From Akkermansia muciniphila (GTDB lineage: Bacteria > Verrucomicrobiota > Verrucomicrobiia > Limisphaerales > BJHT01): DNA of 64,000 nt. The stretch's first letter is position 1. Every line of letters starts with the position of its first letter. The position numbers and the translations under genes were made by a program. The stretch is from the NCBI GenBank assembly GCA_945861535.1, contig CAMAUZ010000001.1, forward strand, positions 124,001-188,000, in the 5' to 3' direction. Under the pieces are notes generated by a model. It worked only from the letters and a program-made list of their open reading frames with translations, was not told the origin of the DNA and did not search any database. Below, one piece after another: positions 7,633 through 18,555 of this stretch.

Positions 7633-8811
7633 ATGAAAATCAAAAAAATCGAAACCCTCGTCTGCCACGCCCGGATGCGAAACTGGGTCTTCGTCAAAGT
7701 CACCACCGACCAACCCGGCCTCATCGGCTGGGGCGAAGCCACCCTCGAATGGCACACCCGCAGCGTCGTCGGCGCGGTCCAGGACCTCGCCGAGTTGCTC
7801 ATCGGCGAAGACCCCACCCGCGTCGAACACCTCTGGCAGATGATGTATCGCCAGCACTTCTGGCACGGCCACGGCATCGTCCGCTCCACCGCCATCGCCG
7901 GCATCGACATCGCCCTCTGGGACATCGTCGGCAAAGTCGCGAATCTCCCATGCTCGAAACTCTGGGGCGGCCCCGTGCGCGATTACGTCCGCACCTACTG
8001 CCACCTCGGCGGCGGCAAGATGGAAGACTTCTACGAGACCCGCGCCGACGACGCCAAACGCTTCGGCGACCTCGCCCGCCAGGCCGTCGCCGACGGCTTC
8101 ACCGCCTTCAAGAGCATGGCCGTTCCCCCGACCATGCCCATCGAAGGACTCAAAGCCATCCGCACCGCCGAAGCCTGCGTCGCCGCCATGCGCGACGCCG
8201 TCGGCGAAAGCATCGACATCATGGTCGATTGCCACGCGCGCCCCTCGCCGGCGATGGGCCTGAAATTCGGCAAAGCCCTCGAACCCTACGGCCTCTACTT
8301 CTTCGAGGAACCCTGCTGGCCCGAATCCATCGACGGCCTCGCCATGATCAACGCCGCCCTCGTCACCCCCGTCGCCACCGGCGAACGCATGACCCACCTC
8401 GCCGCCTTTCGCGACCTGTTCGCCAAACGCGGCTGCGAAGTCTGCCAGCTCGACATCACCCACGTCGGCGGCTTCACCGAAGCCCGTCGCATCGCCGCCC
8501 TCGCCGAAGCCCACCGCATCGCCCTCGCGCCGCACAATCCGCAAGGCCCCGTCAGCACCGCCGCCTCGCTCGAATTCGGTTTCTCCCAGCCCAGCTACAT
8601 CATCTGCGAAACCGTCCACGCCGACGTCCCCTGGCGGCAGGACGTCGTGGACGAAGGCTTCACCGTCGAGAAAAAAGGCCGCCTCGTCCGCCCCAACACC
8701 CGCCCCGGCATCGGCATCACCATCAACGAAAAAGCCGTCAAGAAACACCCCTTCCAACAAGAGATCGCCCAACGCGTCTTCTACCCCGACGGCAGCGTCG
8801 GCGACTGGTGA
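7633..8811 (+). CDS. Enolase-superfamily sugar-acid dehydratase, D-galactonate dehydratase-like
   Basis: A 392-residue cytosolic enzyme of the mandelate racemase/muconate lactonising group, close to DgoD in length and order of motifs. Seen: GWGEATLE near the start, [15 protein letters not shown] (about 90-105), the metal ligands in VDCHARPSP (about 197-205), FEEP (about 222) and ATGERM (about 250), and the catalytic His in APHNPQGP (about 300). DgoD removes water from D-galactonate to give 2-keto-3-deoxygalactonate. The substrate is inferred from resemblance, so a related aldonate is possible. The neighbouring transporter and SDR enzyme fit sugar-acid catabolism. Confidence 0.83.
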   Translation: MKIKKIETLVCHARMRNWVFVKVTTDQPGLIGWGEATLEWHTRSVVGAVQDLAELLIGEDPTRVEHLWQMMYRQHFWHGHGIVRSTAIAGIDIALWDIVGKVANLPCSKLWGGPVRDYVRTYCHLGGGKMEDFYETRADDAKRFGDLARQAVADGFTAFKSMAVPPTMPIEGLKAIRTAEACVAAMRDAVGESIDIMVDCHARPSPAMGLKFGKALEPYGLYFFEEPCWPESIDGLAMINAALVTPVATGERMTHLAAFRDLFAKRGCEVCQLDITHVGGFTEARRIAALAEAHRIALAPHNPQGPVSTAASLEFGFSQPSYIICETVHADVPWRQDVVDEGFTVEKKGRLVRPNTRPGIGITINEKAVKKHPFQQEIAQRVFYPDGSVGDW

Positions 8812-8816
8812 ACCTT

Positions 8817-8841
8817 GTAGGAGACGACGTGAGGAGACTCT
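8817..8841. repeat. Degenerate family A repeat
   Basis: GTAGGAGACGACGTGAGGAG differs from the family A core mainly in its paired arms, as if the stem had changed while staying complementary. It begins six bases after the dehydratase stop codon. Confidence 0.6.
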
Positions 8842-9082
8842 GACATTTCCCCCCGCCCGGGCCGCTCGGACTCGCCACCCATGTGATCCCAACGTGCAAA
8901 CCACGAGCGTTCCGGGCGGTGACAACCAATGGGCGAATCCGAGCATCAGACGGGAAACTCGTCCCCGCCTTTGGAATTCACACCGCTTTACCGTCCGACC
9001 GTCGCAGCGCGTTCGCACCCGTGCCGACGAACCACGCTGAAGCGGCATGAAAGCCGCGCCCCGGAAAGCGGGCGGTCCCTGC

Positions 9083-9841
9083 TCACTGCGCCGTCCAGCC
9101 GCCGTCGATCACAATATCGGTGCCGGTGATGAACTCGGCGGCGTCCGAGCAGAGATGCGCGGCGAGTGCGCCGATTTCTTCGACTTTGCCCCAGCGGCCG
9201 AGGGGGATGCGTTCGGTGAATTGGCGGCTGACTTCGGGGTTGTTCAGGATGGGTAGGTTGATTTCGGTCGCGCAGGGACCGGGGCTGATGCCGTTCACGG
9301 TGATTCGGCGCGGGGCCATTTCGAGTGCCAGCGCCTTGGTGAAACCGAGCAGGCCCGCCTTGCTAGAGGAGTACGGCACTCGCCCCGGAAGGCTGATGTG
9401 ACTCATCATCGAAGTGAGATTGATGATCCGTCCGCCGCCGTTGCTGACGAGATGCGGGATGAACGCGCGGGACATCAGGAATGCGCTGGTCAGGTTCGTG
9501 TCGAGCACCAGCCGCCACTCGGCCAGCGTGAAATCGGCCAACGGTTTGCGCAGATTCATCCCGGCGTTGTTGATCAGGATGTGGACTGATCCGAACCGCG
9601 CGATGACTTCGGTGCGCAGTTGTTCCACCTGCACTTCGTCTGCGACATCCGCTGTGATTGTCAGGGCCTCGACGCCCAGCGCGCGCACCTCGGCTGCGGC
9701 TTCCTCCAGCGGTCCGGCATTGCGTGCGATCATCACGATCTTCGCGCCTTCTGCCGCCAGTGACAGAGACATGGCTTTGCCCAATCCCTTGCTCGCGCCC
9801 GTAATTACCGCCACCCGTCCGTTTAATTTCTTGTCACTCAT
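9083..9841 (-). CDS. SDR-family oxidoreductase
   Basis: A 252-residue classical short-chain dehydrogenase. TGASKGLG (14-21) binds the nucleotide, NNAG is at 91-94, and the catalytic set S144, Y157 and K161 is present; PGP after the active site and a C-terminal DGGWTAQ complete the fold. Resemblance is to gluconate 5-dehydrogenase/KduD-type enzymes acting on sugar acids, which fits the opposite-strand dehydratase nearby, but substrate cannot be read from sequence. It is convergent with the dehydratase; 271 bases between them hold only a degenerate repeat. Confidence 0.88.
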   Translation of the reverse strand: MSDKKLNGRVAVITGASKGLGKAMSLSLAAEGAKIVMIARNAGPLEEAAAEVRALGVEALTITADVADEVQVEQLRTEVIARFGSVHILINNAGMNLRKPLADFTLAEWRLVLDTNLTSAFLMSRAFIPHLVSNGGGRIINLTSMMSHISLPGRVPYSSSKAGLLGFTKALALEMAPRRITVNGISPGPCATEINLPILNNPEVSRQFTERIPLGRWGKVEEIGALAAHLCSDAAEFITGTDIVIDGGWTAQ

Positions 9842-10345
9842 AACTCGAATTGTCTCTCTGGTTTGATGTTTGCTAAAACTTAGTCTTGCTCTGACTGTTC
9901 CCTACTCCCGACTCGGTGCAGAACAAATGGGCAAAGGAATGGAGGCAATTGAATATCAGTCGTTGCGAAAGTTTGTGTCGGAGCCGCTGTAACGAGTAGC
10001 GCGTCCGTCTCCCTCGCCCCGTGAGGCACGAACGGGGAGAGGGTAGGGGCGAGGGGTGCCTCGCCCATGCAACCCATGTCATCATTGCGGGGCGCCTCCT
10101 CTCTCCGCCCCTCTCCTCCGTTCCGAACGGAGGAGAGGGAGCCGGCGGCCACGGTGCGGACCGCACGATCTTTCGTGATGACTGATAGGAACAGATATAT
10201 TCCCCCATTCCTTTGCGAATGCCGGTTGGTGGAAATCCCTGCCTTGCCAAGCGCACGCTCGTGGCCCCGCCCCAACCGCAACCCTTGCCCCGGCTTGCTT
10301 CGGGTTTCTGCGCCTTTTTGCGCTTTTTGCGGCCATCCCTCCCCC
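9842..10345. other. Intergenic region of 504 bases filled mostly by repeats
   Basis: Contains a family K half element (9928-9949) and the composite repeat at 9955-10190. Open frames across it read through palindromes and are not credible genes. Confidence 0.7.
9955..10190. repeat. Composite palindromic element of about 235 bp (copy 1)
   Basis: Begins ATCAGTCGTTGCGAAAGTTT, carries CCCTCGCCCC with a later GGGGAGAGGG, then GGGGCGAGGGGTGCCTCGCC, then CTCCTCCGTTCCGAACGGAG, and ends near GATGACTGAT. A copy in the same orientation and module order is at 33018-33244 inside the DUF4139 array. Confidence 0.8.
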
Positions 10346-11818
10346 TCACAGCGACTCCTCCAGACTCCTGCAGATCGTCTTCAGTATCTGTATCCGCGCG
10401 AACTTCTTGTCGTTCCCCGCCACCAATGTCCAAGGGGCTGACTTAGTGCTGGTGCGGCGCACCATCTCGTTCACCGCCGCTGAGTATTGATCCCACTTCC
10501 CGCGGTTTCGCCAGTCGTCCGGGGTGATCTTATACCGCTTGAAACTCACTGCCTCGCGCTGCTTGAAGCGCCGCAACTGCTCCTCTTTGCTGATGTGCAG
10601 CCAGAATTTCCCCAGCACCATCCCGTCCTCCACGAGCTGTTCCTCGAAATCATTGATCTCGCGATACGCCCGCCTCCATTCGTCCTCGCGCGCATAGCTC
10701 TCGACGCGCTCCACCAGCACGCGCCCATACCACGAGCGGTCGTAGATGCGGATCATTCCGGCGCGCGGCAGATGCCGCCAGAACCGCCACAGGTAATGAT
10801 GCGCCCGTTCCTCATCCGTCGGCGATGCGACGGGAAAGATCCGAAACAACCGCGGATCAATCGCCTCCGTCACGCGCCGGATGGAACTGCCTTTGCCCGC
10901 TGCGTCCCAGCCCTCGAACACCAGCACCGTGGAGCGTCGTTTCTCATACGCCGCCCACGTCAACCGGTTCAGCTTGGTCTGATATTTCTCCAGCTTCCGC
11001 GCATAGTCGTCGTCCGCCAGGGCCTGCGATAGATCAACCCGATCCAGCACGGTTACTCCCGCCGCCACGGGCGTTCGTTTCGCGGTCACGCTCGGGCCGT
11101 GTGTCACCTGCTGTTTGAGCGCCGCCCGGAGCGCGGTGAGCACAATTTGTCCCACGGTGAGATCGCGATACCGGTCATCCCCGGCCTCGACCACCTGCCA
11201 TGGTGCCGCGGCGGAATCGGTGTGCCGCACCGCGCGCTCGCTGATTTCGCGGAAGCGCGAATGCAGCTTCGGGCTGTGCCAGTCCGTAGGCAGAATGCGC
11301 CAATGTTTTTCTGGGTTTTTCTCCACATCGCGAAACCGCCGGGCCTGTTCCTCGACGGAAAGATGCAGCCACAGTTTGATGATCACCGCACCGTCCTCCG
11401 CGAGCATCCGCTCGAAGCCCGCGATGCGGTCCAGTTCCGCGTCGAGTTCGCGACTCTTCAGCTTGCCCGCCAGCCGTCGCACGATGGGCCGTGTGTACCA
11501 CGAACCGAAGAAAACCCCGATGCGCCCGCGGGCCGGCAGCACCCGCCAGAACCGCCAATACGGCGGCCGCTCCGACTCCTCGTCCGAGGTCAGCCAAAAT
11601 GCCTGCGTGTCGATGCCGCGCGGATCGAGCCACTCATTGAGCCGATGCACCACGTCGCCTTTCCCCGCGCCATCCGCGCCGGTGACGATGATGATGACCG
11701 GGACCTTGCTCGACCGCAGCCGGAACTGCGCCTCCAGCAGACCCGCGCGCAGTTTTGGCACCTGCGCTTCGTAGTCTTCTTTGGAAACGGACCGGCCCAG
11801 TTCAGCGGCTTCGAACAT
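10346..11818 (-). CDS. pap: Polyphosphate:AMP phosphotransferase (two-domain PPK2)
   Basis: A 490-residue cytosolic kinase with two fused PPK2 domains. The first has a Walker A loop GADGAGKGD at 47-55 and the lid-type phrase FFGSWYTRP; the second has FEGWDAAGKGS near 302-312 and YDRSWYGRVLVERVE. The two-domain form is class II PPK2 (Pap), which uses polyphosphate to turn AMP into ADP. Single-domain PPK2 enzymes are about 260-300 residues, so the length supports the call. The ATG at 11818 directly opens the domain. It stands alone, with repeats on both sides. Confidence 0.93.
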   Translation of the reverse strand: MFEAAELGRSVSKEDYEAQVPKLRAGLLEAQFRLRSSKVPVIIIVTGADGAGKGDVVHRLNEWLDPRGIDTQAFWLTSDEESERPPYWRFWRVLPARGRIGVFFGSWYTRPIVRRLAGKLKSRELDAELDRIAGFERMLAEDGAVIIKLWLHLSVEEQARRFRDVEKNPEKHWRILPTDWHSPKLHSRFREISERAVRHTDSAAAPWQVVEAGDDRYRDLTVGQIVLTALRAALKQQVTHGPSVTAKRTPVAAGVTVLDRVDLSQALADDDYARKLEKYQTKLNRLTWAAYEKRRSTVLVFEGWDAAGKGSSIRRVTEAIDPRLFRIFPVASPTDEERAHHYLWRFWRHLPRAGMIRIYDRSWYGRVLVERVESYAREDEWRRAYREINDFEEQLVEDGMVLGKFWLHISKEEQLRRFKQREAVSFKRYKITPDDWRNRGKWDQYSAAVNEMVRRTSTKSAPWTLVAGNDKKFARIQILKTICRSLEESL

Positions 11819-11938
11819 GATTTTGGTATTTCGCTCCGTTGAAACTCAGCAGCAGCAAGCACGATGGCTCTCACGGGGCGAACGGCCGCGAAGCTAGCGG
11901 CGTGCCCCGAGCAAACAACGGCAAAATTCGGCGGTGGA

Positions 11939-12077
11939 TGTGGGGCAGGCTTCCAGCCTGCCAGTTCGGGCGGCATCCTGCCGCCCGTACCCACTTTCCG
12001 ACGGTGGGCAGATCACCATACCGGAACACGGGGCACGGATGCCCCGTGAACTGGCAGGCAGGGATGCCTGCCCCACA
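11939..12077. repeat. Stacked palindromic repeat, family D (copy 1)
   Basis: Four hairpins in a row: GGCAGGCTTCCAGCCTGCC, GGGCGGCATCCTGCCGCCC, CGGGGCACGGATGCCCCG and GGCAGGCAGGGATGCCTGCC. Outer ends TGTGGGGCAGG and CCTGCCCCACA are complementary. Copy 2 at 45989-46126 matches in the opposite orientation except for a differing centre of roughly 35 bases. Confidence 0.85.
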
Positions 12078-12110
12078 TTTGCAACTCGGGCGGCCCGTCC
12101 GTGAGTTCAA

Positions 12111-14549
12111 TCATTTCTCGACTGCGCGGTAGAGGAAGGGGCGGCGGAAGATGCCGCCGAAGTGGTGGGGGTTGTGATAGCGGAGGGTGATGGTGTTCGC
12201 GCCGGGCTTGAGGTGACCGGCGATGTCCACGTCCCACTCGAATTTGTAGTCGCCATACCACCACATGGCTTTGGCGGGGCGATGGCTGACGAGATAGCCA
12301 TTTACGTAGAGCCAGCATTCGTTGAAGAGACCGGGGAACATAAGATGTAGCTTGCCGTTAGTCTGGTCGGCGGTGAGTTCGAGCTGGGTGCGATACCAGG
12401 CGAAGCCGGTGTAACTATGGTAGTCATAGGTGAGGACGCCCTGGGCTTGCGAGTAGAGATCGGTGCGGAGCATTTCCCAGTGGCCGGGATTGCGGCGGTG
12501 GATGTCCGGGGAGTTTTTGTCAGGCTGGGAATTCCACCAGGTAAGATCGACGATGTTATCGCGATAGGCCCAGCCGCTGGGCAGGCCGGTGTCACTGGGA
12601 TCGCGGCGGAAGGCCCATTCGGCAGGGGTTTTGGCGACGAGTGTGCCTTTGGTGCCGTCGGTGAGGGCGAGGAGGTCGCGGTATTGTTTCACTTCGCCGG
12701 GCCACCAGGCGGGGCCGCTGTTGTCGCTCTCGGCGGCGACCCCGACGACGCGGGTGGTGAACATGGGGTTGAGTTTGGCGAGTTCGAGGCGGGCGGCGAG
12801 GCCGCGTTCGCCGGCGGCGGTGGCGGTCTTGAAATCAGTCTGCGCCGCGGCGGCGGTGACCATCGTGATGTAGTTATCGAGCACCTCGAAGCCGAGGCGG
12901 GTGAAGCTCATGCGGTCGGTGAGTTTTTTGGCGTCGGCGGGGGACAGGTTTCGCAAAGCGGCGGGTTCTTTGATCGCGGCTTCGGCGGCGTCGAGGTGGC
13001 GTTTGAGTTCGGTAAGAAGGGCAGGCGTGTAGATGGCGGGGGCGACGAAATACTCGTGCTCGGTGACGATGGTGTCATCCCAGGCTTTGAAGATAGCGGA
13101 CCAGTATTTGGCCATCGCCGGGCCGGCGGGGCCGTAGAATTTAGGATAGAACTCGGCCAGGAGTGCATCTATGTCAGCATCGGGATTCCAATAGAGTTGC
13201 TGGCGGATAAATAGGTTGAGGAAGGTGGTGGCGAAGGCGCCGCGGCTCTCGGTGGAAATGCCCAGGATGCCGGCTTTGCGGTAGTGATGGATGTCTTGGC
13301 GGAGAGCGGTGAGTGCGGGGTTGGGAATATCGCGCCAGACTAACATGCCTTGGTCGTAGTCATAGATGACGAGGCGGCCCTGCATGACTTTGGCCCAGCG
13401 ATAGAGGATCTCGCGGTATTCCTGGCGCGGCGGCGAGCGGGGGTCATCCATGCCGTGGTTGGGGTCGATGTCGATGGGAGCGAGGTAGCCGACAAGGGGT
13501 TTCTCGGCGACCAGGTTGCGCTGGGGCGGGAGGGTGATGTTGGCATAGACTAGGAAACCGATGCGGGAAGCACTGTCGGGATGTTGCTTGGTTAGGATGC
13601 GGCTGACGTTGTTATAGAAAGTCAGGAAGGCATCGGTCATGGAGGGAGTTAGGAAGTACTTATCCGTGAAGCCGGACATAAGTTCCTTGTCCTTGGGGGA
13701 AGCGGATTCGTAGAGGCCGTCTTCGAGGCCCAGGCTGATATTTAACCCTTTGCTGAAATTGGTGCTGATGAGGCGGGCGACGTGTTCGGCGGTGGCGTCC
13801 TCGGCGATGGGGACGTTATAGACGGTTTTGCCGGCGGGCACGAGTGACTTGGTGTAGTGGGCGAGGGCGTGGCCGTTGGGGACGTTGAGGTTGTTGCCGA
13901 AGTTGCGGCGTTGGAATTCGGGCGCGCCGGTGTTGTTGGCGTTCCAGGCGAGCCAGAAGTTGCGGACCTCGAACGGGGGCGCGTAGGTGAAGTCGAGTTC
14001 GCCGACTTTCAACGTGGCGTGGTGTGGGATGCACTCGCCGAATTCGCCGGGGAAATACCAGCGACAGCCCCAGAGTTGGAGCAGGTGGGCGACGGCGTAG
14101 TAGTGCGCTTCGTCGTTGGTGCCGGCGATGAGGACGCGGTTGCCTTTGCGGCGGATGACGATGGCGTCGGCGCGGAGGACGGGGTCTTTGCGGGCGACTT
14201 TGGCGAGGGCTTCGCGGAGGGACGGCTCGGCGTCGAGGGCTTCGGAACCGATGAGCAGGGCGGGGGCGTCGGCCTTGAGGGCGGCGACGATGGCGGCGGG
14301 TTTGTCGGCGAGGGCGGGTTTCGCCCCGGTCATGGCTTCGAGATATTTCGCAAGATCGGTGGCGGCCTGAAGCTCCCATTTTCCTGCCATCGGGGAGACG
14401 ACGATGACGGCCTTGGTCCCGGAGGCATCGGCGAGGAGGAGGTCGGTGGTGGTGGATTTGCCGGCGACTTGCGCGGGTACGGGCGCGGCGGCGAGGCAGA
14501 GGAGGGCGAGGGTGAGCGCGAGGGGCAGACGGAAGGAGGGGAGGTTCAT
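12111..14549 (-). CDS. Secreted DUF4838 protein, probable carbohydrate-active enzyme
   Basis: An 812-residue protein with a signal peptide (about 1-27, ending PVPAQ). An N-terminal domain of the type found before alpha-glucuronidases and hexosaminidases (AATDLAKYLEAMTG, then DEAHYYAVAHLLQLWGCRWY) is followed by the DUF4838 barrel region, and the C-terminus (from about 660) looks like a beta-jelly-roll binding module with WLYVNGYLV. DUF4838 proteins are common in Verrucomicrobiota and Bacteroidota next to glycan-degrading genes, but activity is unproven. The ATG at 14549 opens the signal peptide. It is followed within 35 bases by a family D repeat. Confidence 0.8.
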   Translation of the reverse strand: MNLPSFRLPLALTLALLCLAAAPVPAQVAGKSTTTDLLLADASGTKAVIVVSPMAGKWELQAATDLAKYLEAMTGAKPALADKPAAIVAALKADAPALLIGSEALDAEPSLREALAKVARKDPVLRADAIVIRRKGNRVLIAGTNDEAHYYAVAHLLQLWGCRWYFPGEFGECIPHHATLKVGELDFTYAPPFEVRNFWLAWNANNTGAPEFQRRNFGNNLNVPNGHALAHYTKSLVPAGKTVYNVPIAEDATAEHVARLISTNFSKGLNISLGLEDGLYESASPKDKELMSGFTDKYFLTPSMTDAFLTFYNNVSRILTKQHPDSASRIGFLVYANITLPPQRNLVAEKPLVGYLAPIDIDPNHGMDDPRSPPRQEYREILYRWAKVMQGRLVIYDYDQGMLVWRDIPNPALTALRQDIHHYRKAGILGISTESRGAFATTFLNLFIRQQLYWNPDADIDALLAEFYPKFYGPAGPAMAKYWSAIFKAWDDTIVTEHEYFVAPAIYTPALLTELKRHLDAAEAAIKEPAALRNLSPADAKKLTDRMSFTRLGFEVLDNYITMVTAAAAQTDFKTATAAGERGLAARLELAKLNPMFTTRVVGVAAESDNSGPAWWPGEVKQYRDLLALTDGTKGTLVAKTPAEWAFRRDPSDTGLPSGWAYRDNIVDLTWWNSQPDKNSPDIHRRNPGHWEMLRTDLYSQAQGVLTYDYHSYTGFAWYRTQLELTADQTNGKLHLMFPGLFNECWLYVNGYLVSHRPAKAMWWYGDYKFEWDVDIAGHLKPGANTITLRYHNPHHFGGIFRRPFLYRAVEK

Positions 14550-14624
14550 GGGGGAGGTGGTGTGTGGATTGATTTTATGGCCGCGCTTGGACCGGGGTGG
14601 GTGGGCGGGGCTTCATGGGGAGTC

Positions 14625-14652
14625 GGCAGAAAAATGGGGGCAGAAAAAAGGG
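14625..14652. repeat. Family K half element
   Basis: GGCAGAAAAATGGGGGCAGA is a tandem pair of the family K word without its inverted partner. It lies between the DUF4838 gene and the 3' end of the Fic gene. Confidence 0.55.
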
Positions 14653-14698
14653 AGGGTAGTTTGCGCGCGAGCGTGTGGCGGGCGGGGCAGAGCCATGT

Positions 14699-15305
14699 TC
14701 ACTCGGGTTTCCCGGCGGCGGCCAGACGCTGCCGCCACAATTCCTCCAGCGGGCGGTAATCGAGTCGGTCCGCAGCGCGCAACGCTGCCAGATAAGCGCG
14801 GACCGCCGTGGGTTCGTTCGATATCAGGGAAACCGGCGGAAGGCGCAGGCGGCGCATCAATTCCCAGAGCCATAGGCGCGAGGCGTCCGTTGAAATCCGC
14901 GAACGGATGGATGGAGAGGAGCCGGCCCTCGGCGAAGGCGAGTGCTTCGGGCACTTGCTCGACTGGGAGCGGATCCTCCAGTCGCGCCTGCAAATCCAAG
15001 GCGTATTGGCGCATGTGTTCGGGCACGCGCGGCGGGGCCGGCGGTTCGTGCGCGCCGACGCGCACCGCCACTGTGCGCCAGCGTCCGGCCCAGTCGGGGA
15101 CCAAGTCGCCGCAGAAATCGCGGTGCAGCGTGAGAATCAATACTTCCGCGACGGGGCAGTCGGCATAGCCATCGGTCTCGATGCGTTCCTGCACCCGCAG
15201 GACCCGTTCGGCCAGCAGCGGTGCTAGCTCCGAGTAGGAGAGAATTCCCCGGCTGGTTTCGAGCCAGCGAGTGGAGGAATCGGGGGATGCAGTTTCGTCA
15301 GCCAT
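14699..15305 (-). pseudogene. Fic-domain toxin with a frameshift just after its catalytic motif
   Basis: The N-terminal frame runs from ATG 15305 and reaches the Fic motif HPFADFNGR at residues 133-141 (canonical HxFx[DE]GNGR, here with F in place of the first G). Right after it the frame turns into low-quality sequence. A shifted frame from about 14875 gives LWLWELMRRLRLP, then NEPTAVRAYLAALRAADRLD, and stops at 14699, as expected for the missing Fic C-terminus. A one-base gain or two-base loss near 14865-14885 explains this. Fic enzymes transfer AMP to target proteins. It is either a recently killed toxin or a sequencing error. The antitoxin gene upstream overlaps it by 82 bases. Confidence 0.78.
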
Positions 15306-15436
15306 ACGGCGTCAACCGGCTCACCTTCGAACGCCATGCTCTCGGCCACCTGCCGGGGGATGGCCTGCCAGCGCAGTCGCTGTTGCCGTCCCGCTGGCAG
15401 CGCGCGCCAGTGCTGGATGACTTCGAGATAACTCAT
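15224..15436 (-). CDS. Small antitoxin of the Fic toxin (class I-type inhibitor)
   Basis: A 70-residue protein encoded just upstream of, and overlapping, the Fic gene. It contains SMAFEG at 33-38, which fits the [S/T]xxxE[G/N] inhibitory helix motif whose glutamate (E37 here) blocks ATP binding in Fic enzymes. In class I systems this motif sits on a separate small antitoxin encoded next to the toxin, as here. The frame is intact although the toxin frame is broken. Function is inferred from the motif and position. Confidence 0.68.
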   Translation of the reverse strand: MSYLEVIQHWRALPAGRQQRLRWQAIPRQVAESMAFEGEPVDAVWLTKLHPPIPPLAGSKPAGEFSPTRS

Positions 15437-15748
15437 GTGCCGCAGGTTACGGCAAGCGCGGCTCGCGTTCCAAGCCTTTCCAAAATCGTGAGGAAAGACA
15501 GCGGCTTCCGCCTGGTTCTCACGCCTTCGGGTGGGCGATTATTTTGCTGACTTCACCGCGGAGAAATGAACGAGGCTTGCGGTCGCGAAAGGTAGATCAA
15601 CCTTGTTGGCGAGGATGGAAGGCGAGGCAAAGGCTGTCGCGTTCGTGGGCGCATCTGAGGCGCGGCTGCAGGATTGTGAAGAGCAAGTTCGCGCTCGAAG
15701 GGAGCGGGTTTGTCTCGAGATTTCTTACGCTGTCCCAATCCCCGAGGA
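15437..15748. other. Intergenic region of 312 bases
   Basis: No gene, repeat family or clear terminator recognised. It separates the antitoxin start from the 3' end of the DUF1186/SEC-C gene on the same strand. Confidence 0.5.
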
Positions 15749-16741
<993 letters not shown>

Positions 16742-16979
16742 TGGGGAGGAAAGGGGTAGCGGATGGCGGTCGGTTTGGGTGGATGCGATGTGTGTTATCG
16801 GACGCGGGGAGAGTGTTCGGGCAAAGCGGCGCGGGTTGCCAAACAATTTGTCGCGTGGAACAGGATGGGTTTCCGTGGCAAGGCCGGGCTGGGAATCCAG
16901 ACCAGATGGCAACGCGAGGTTGACCCGGTGGGATCGGAGGCTCATTTTGTGGCTGCATTTCACGCCGATCATTTGGTTT

Positions 16980-17702
16980 ATGAAAACATCTGTCCATCGC
17001 AGCGGGGGAGGGTTCACCCTCATTGAACTGCTCGTGGTCATCGCGATTATCAGCATTCTGGCGTCGATGCTGCTGCCGGCGCTCGCCCAAGCCAAGGCCA
17101 AGGCCAAGGGGACCAAGTGCTTGAACAACGTCCGGCAACTGGCGCTGGCGGCCACGTTGTACAAGGATGATTTCGAGAGTTATCTGCTGCCCTATTACCT
17201 CGGCAGCCCGACGTCGCCCGTGCCGGCGCCAGCCGGCGCGCTGTGGGGGCCGGATCCGATTTACACGCGCTGGCCCGACCTTGCCCGGCCCTATCTGGGG
17301 GACACCAATGTCTTTCACTGCGCGGGGAACCAGCCGGGGGCGCTCTTCAACATTGGGATCAATTTGACGGTGAGCATCCTGACCTTGAACCGCGGCTATC
17401 ACGAGACAGCCATCGCCAAACCCAGTGCCACGATACACTTCTTGGACACCACAATGGCGGCCAATCCCTTCGAGCCGGACCCCGACCGGGTCATTCCCAT
17501 CACCGGCGCGGGTGACCGCACGATCCATTTTCGTCTGCCGACGGATGGTCTCTATATCAGTCATCCCACCCGCGTTTATGGCCGCCATAACGGCAAGGCC
17601 AATGCCGTGATGGTCGATGGTCACGTCGAGTCGCTGGCCGCCCGGTCGGTGGGAACGATGCAGTCCAGTGGCGACCCGCGGAGTCTTTGGGATCAGTTTT
17701 GA
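16980..17702 (+). CDS. Pseudopilin-like secreted protein ([14 protein letters not shown]-terminus)
   Basis: A 240-residue protein with a type IV prepilin signal: basic leader, G11 before F12, glutamate at +5 (E16) and a hydrophobic helix to about 40. The helix ends [18 protein letters not shown]. The C-terminal part has [18 protein letters not shown], the H-x9-DG signature of the planctomycete/verrucomicrobial pseudopilin group. These proteins are processed by prepilin peptidase and are thought to be surface or secretion-associated. No secretion ATPase or peptidase gene is nearby. A second gene of the family follows 82 bases downstream. Confidence 0.88.
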   Translation: MKTSVHRSGGGFTLIELLVVIAIISILASMLLPALAQAKAKAKGTKCLNNVRQLALAATLYKDDFESYLLPYYLGSPTSPVPAPAGALWGPDPIYTRWPDLARPYLGDTNVFHCAGNQPGALFNIGINLTVSILTLNRGYHETAIAKPSATIHFLDTTMAANPFEPDPDRVIPITGAGDRTIHFRLPTDGLYISHPTRVYGRHNGKANAVMVDGHVESLAARSVGTMQSSGDPRSLWDQF

Positions 17703-17784
17703 ACGCCACCAACAACGCACGGGCTGCATCTTGAAAGGCGCTATCTTCCATTTCCCCGGCAGAAATTTGTTCCCGAACCCAGCT

Positions 17785-18555
17785 ATGAACTTCACCTCCC
17801 AACCGCGGCGTTTCGCCCGCGCCTTCACGCTCATCGAGTTGCTCGTCGTCATCGCCATCATTGGTATCCTCGCGTCGCTGTTGCTGCCGGCGCTGGGGGC
17901 GGCGAAGAAGAAGGCGCACCAGACCAAGTGCGTGTCGAATCAGAAGCAGCTCAGCCTGGCGATGCTGGTGTATGCGGGGGATTTCAACGACGCGTTCTTG
18001 TGCGGAAATTTCGCGGCCAACGCGCCGTTGGGGACCGACCCGACGAGGTGGTTCAAGCTGCTGCTCCCCTACGTGGCCACAACCAACATGTACAAATGTC
18101 CGGGCGTGCTGGATAGTGTGCCGAAATATGCGGACCTCCCGTACCCGTTGGATTATGTCGTCAACTCGCACATTATCTGGCCCAACGCCAACGGCCCGGC
18201 GGTGCGGGTGTCGTCGGTCGAGCCGGCGTCGGATTTTCTGCTCACGACCGAGGATTCCCGCAAGATGAACAACTTCAATTGGAGCGGCAGCGACTTCAAC
18301 TGGACGCGCACTAATTGGAATTTTGGCAGCACTTACGGCGAGGGGTTGACCCGGCATGGGCGCACGGCGGTGGCCAGCGCGGCGGACGGGCATGTGGTGA
18401 TTGTGAAGGTTCCGACCCGCGACCCCGCCGCGGCCTCCTCCGCCGTTCCAGACCTGGGCGAGATCGCCGATTGCCAACAGGGCACGCCGCTCTGGACTCC
18501 GAGCCTTAATCCAGTGCTGTACGTGCGCAAGACATCCGTGGGTGGCGGCTTCTGA
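17785..18555 (+). CDS. Pseudopilin-like secreted protein, second copy
   Basis: A 256-residue relative of the preceding gene. Leader [13 protein letters not shown] is followed by [20 protein letters not shown]; the residue before the cleavage site is A13, not the usual G, which may slow processing. C-terminal [18 protein letters not shown] is the H-x9-DG signature. The globular domains of the two proteins differ a lot, so they are paralogues with distinct partners rather than duplicates. The ATG at 17785 is the only start that places the leader correctly. Confidence 0.88.
   Translation: MNFTSQPRRFARAFTLIELLVVIAIIGILASLLLPALGAAKKKAHQTKCVSNQKQLSLAMLVYAGDFNDAFLCGNFAANAPLGTDPTRWFKLLLPYVATTNMYKCPGVLDSVPKYADLPYPLDYVVNSHIIWPNANGPAVRVSSVEPASDFLLTTEDSRKMNNFNWSGSDFNWTRTNWNFGSTYGEGLTRHGRTAVASAADGHVVIVKVPTRDPAAASSAVPDLGEIADCQQGTPLWTPSLNPVLYVRKTSVGGGF

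Noticed and set aside
9873-10433. Frames between the SDR and PPK2 genes
   Set aside because: They are translations of the composite palindromic element and end in the pap gene.
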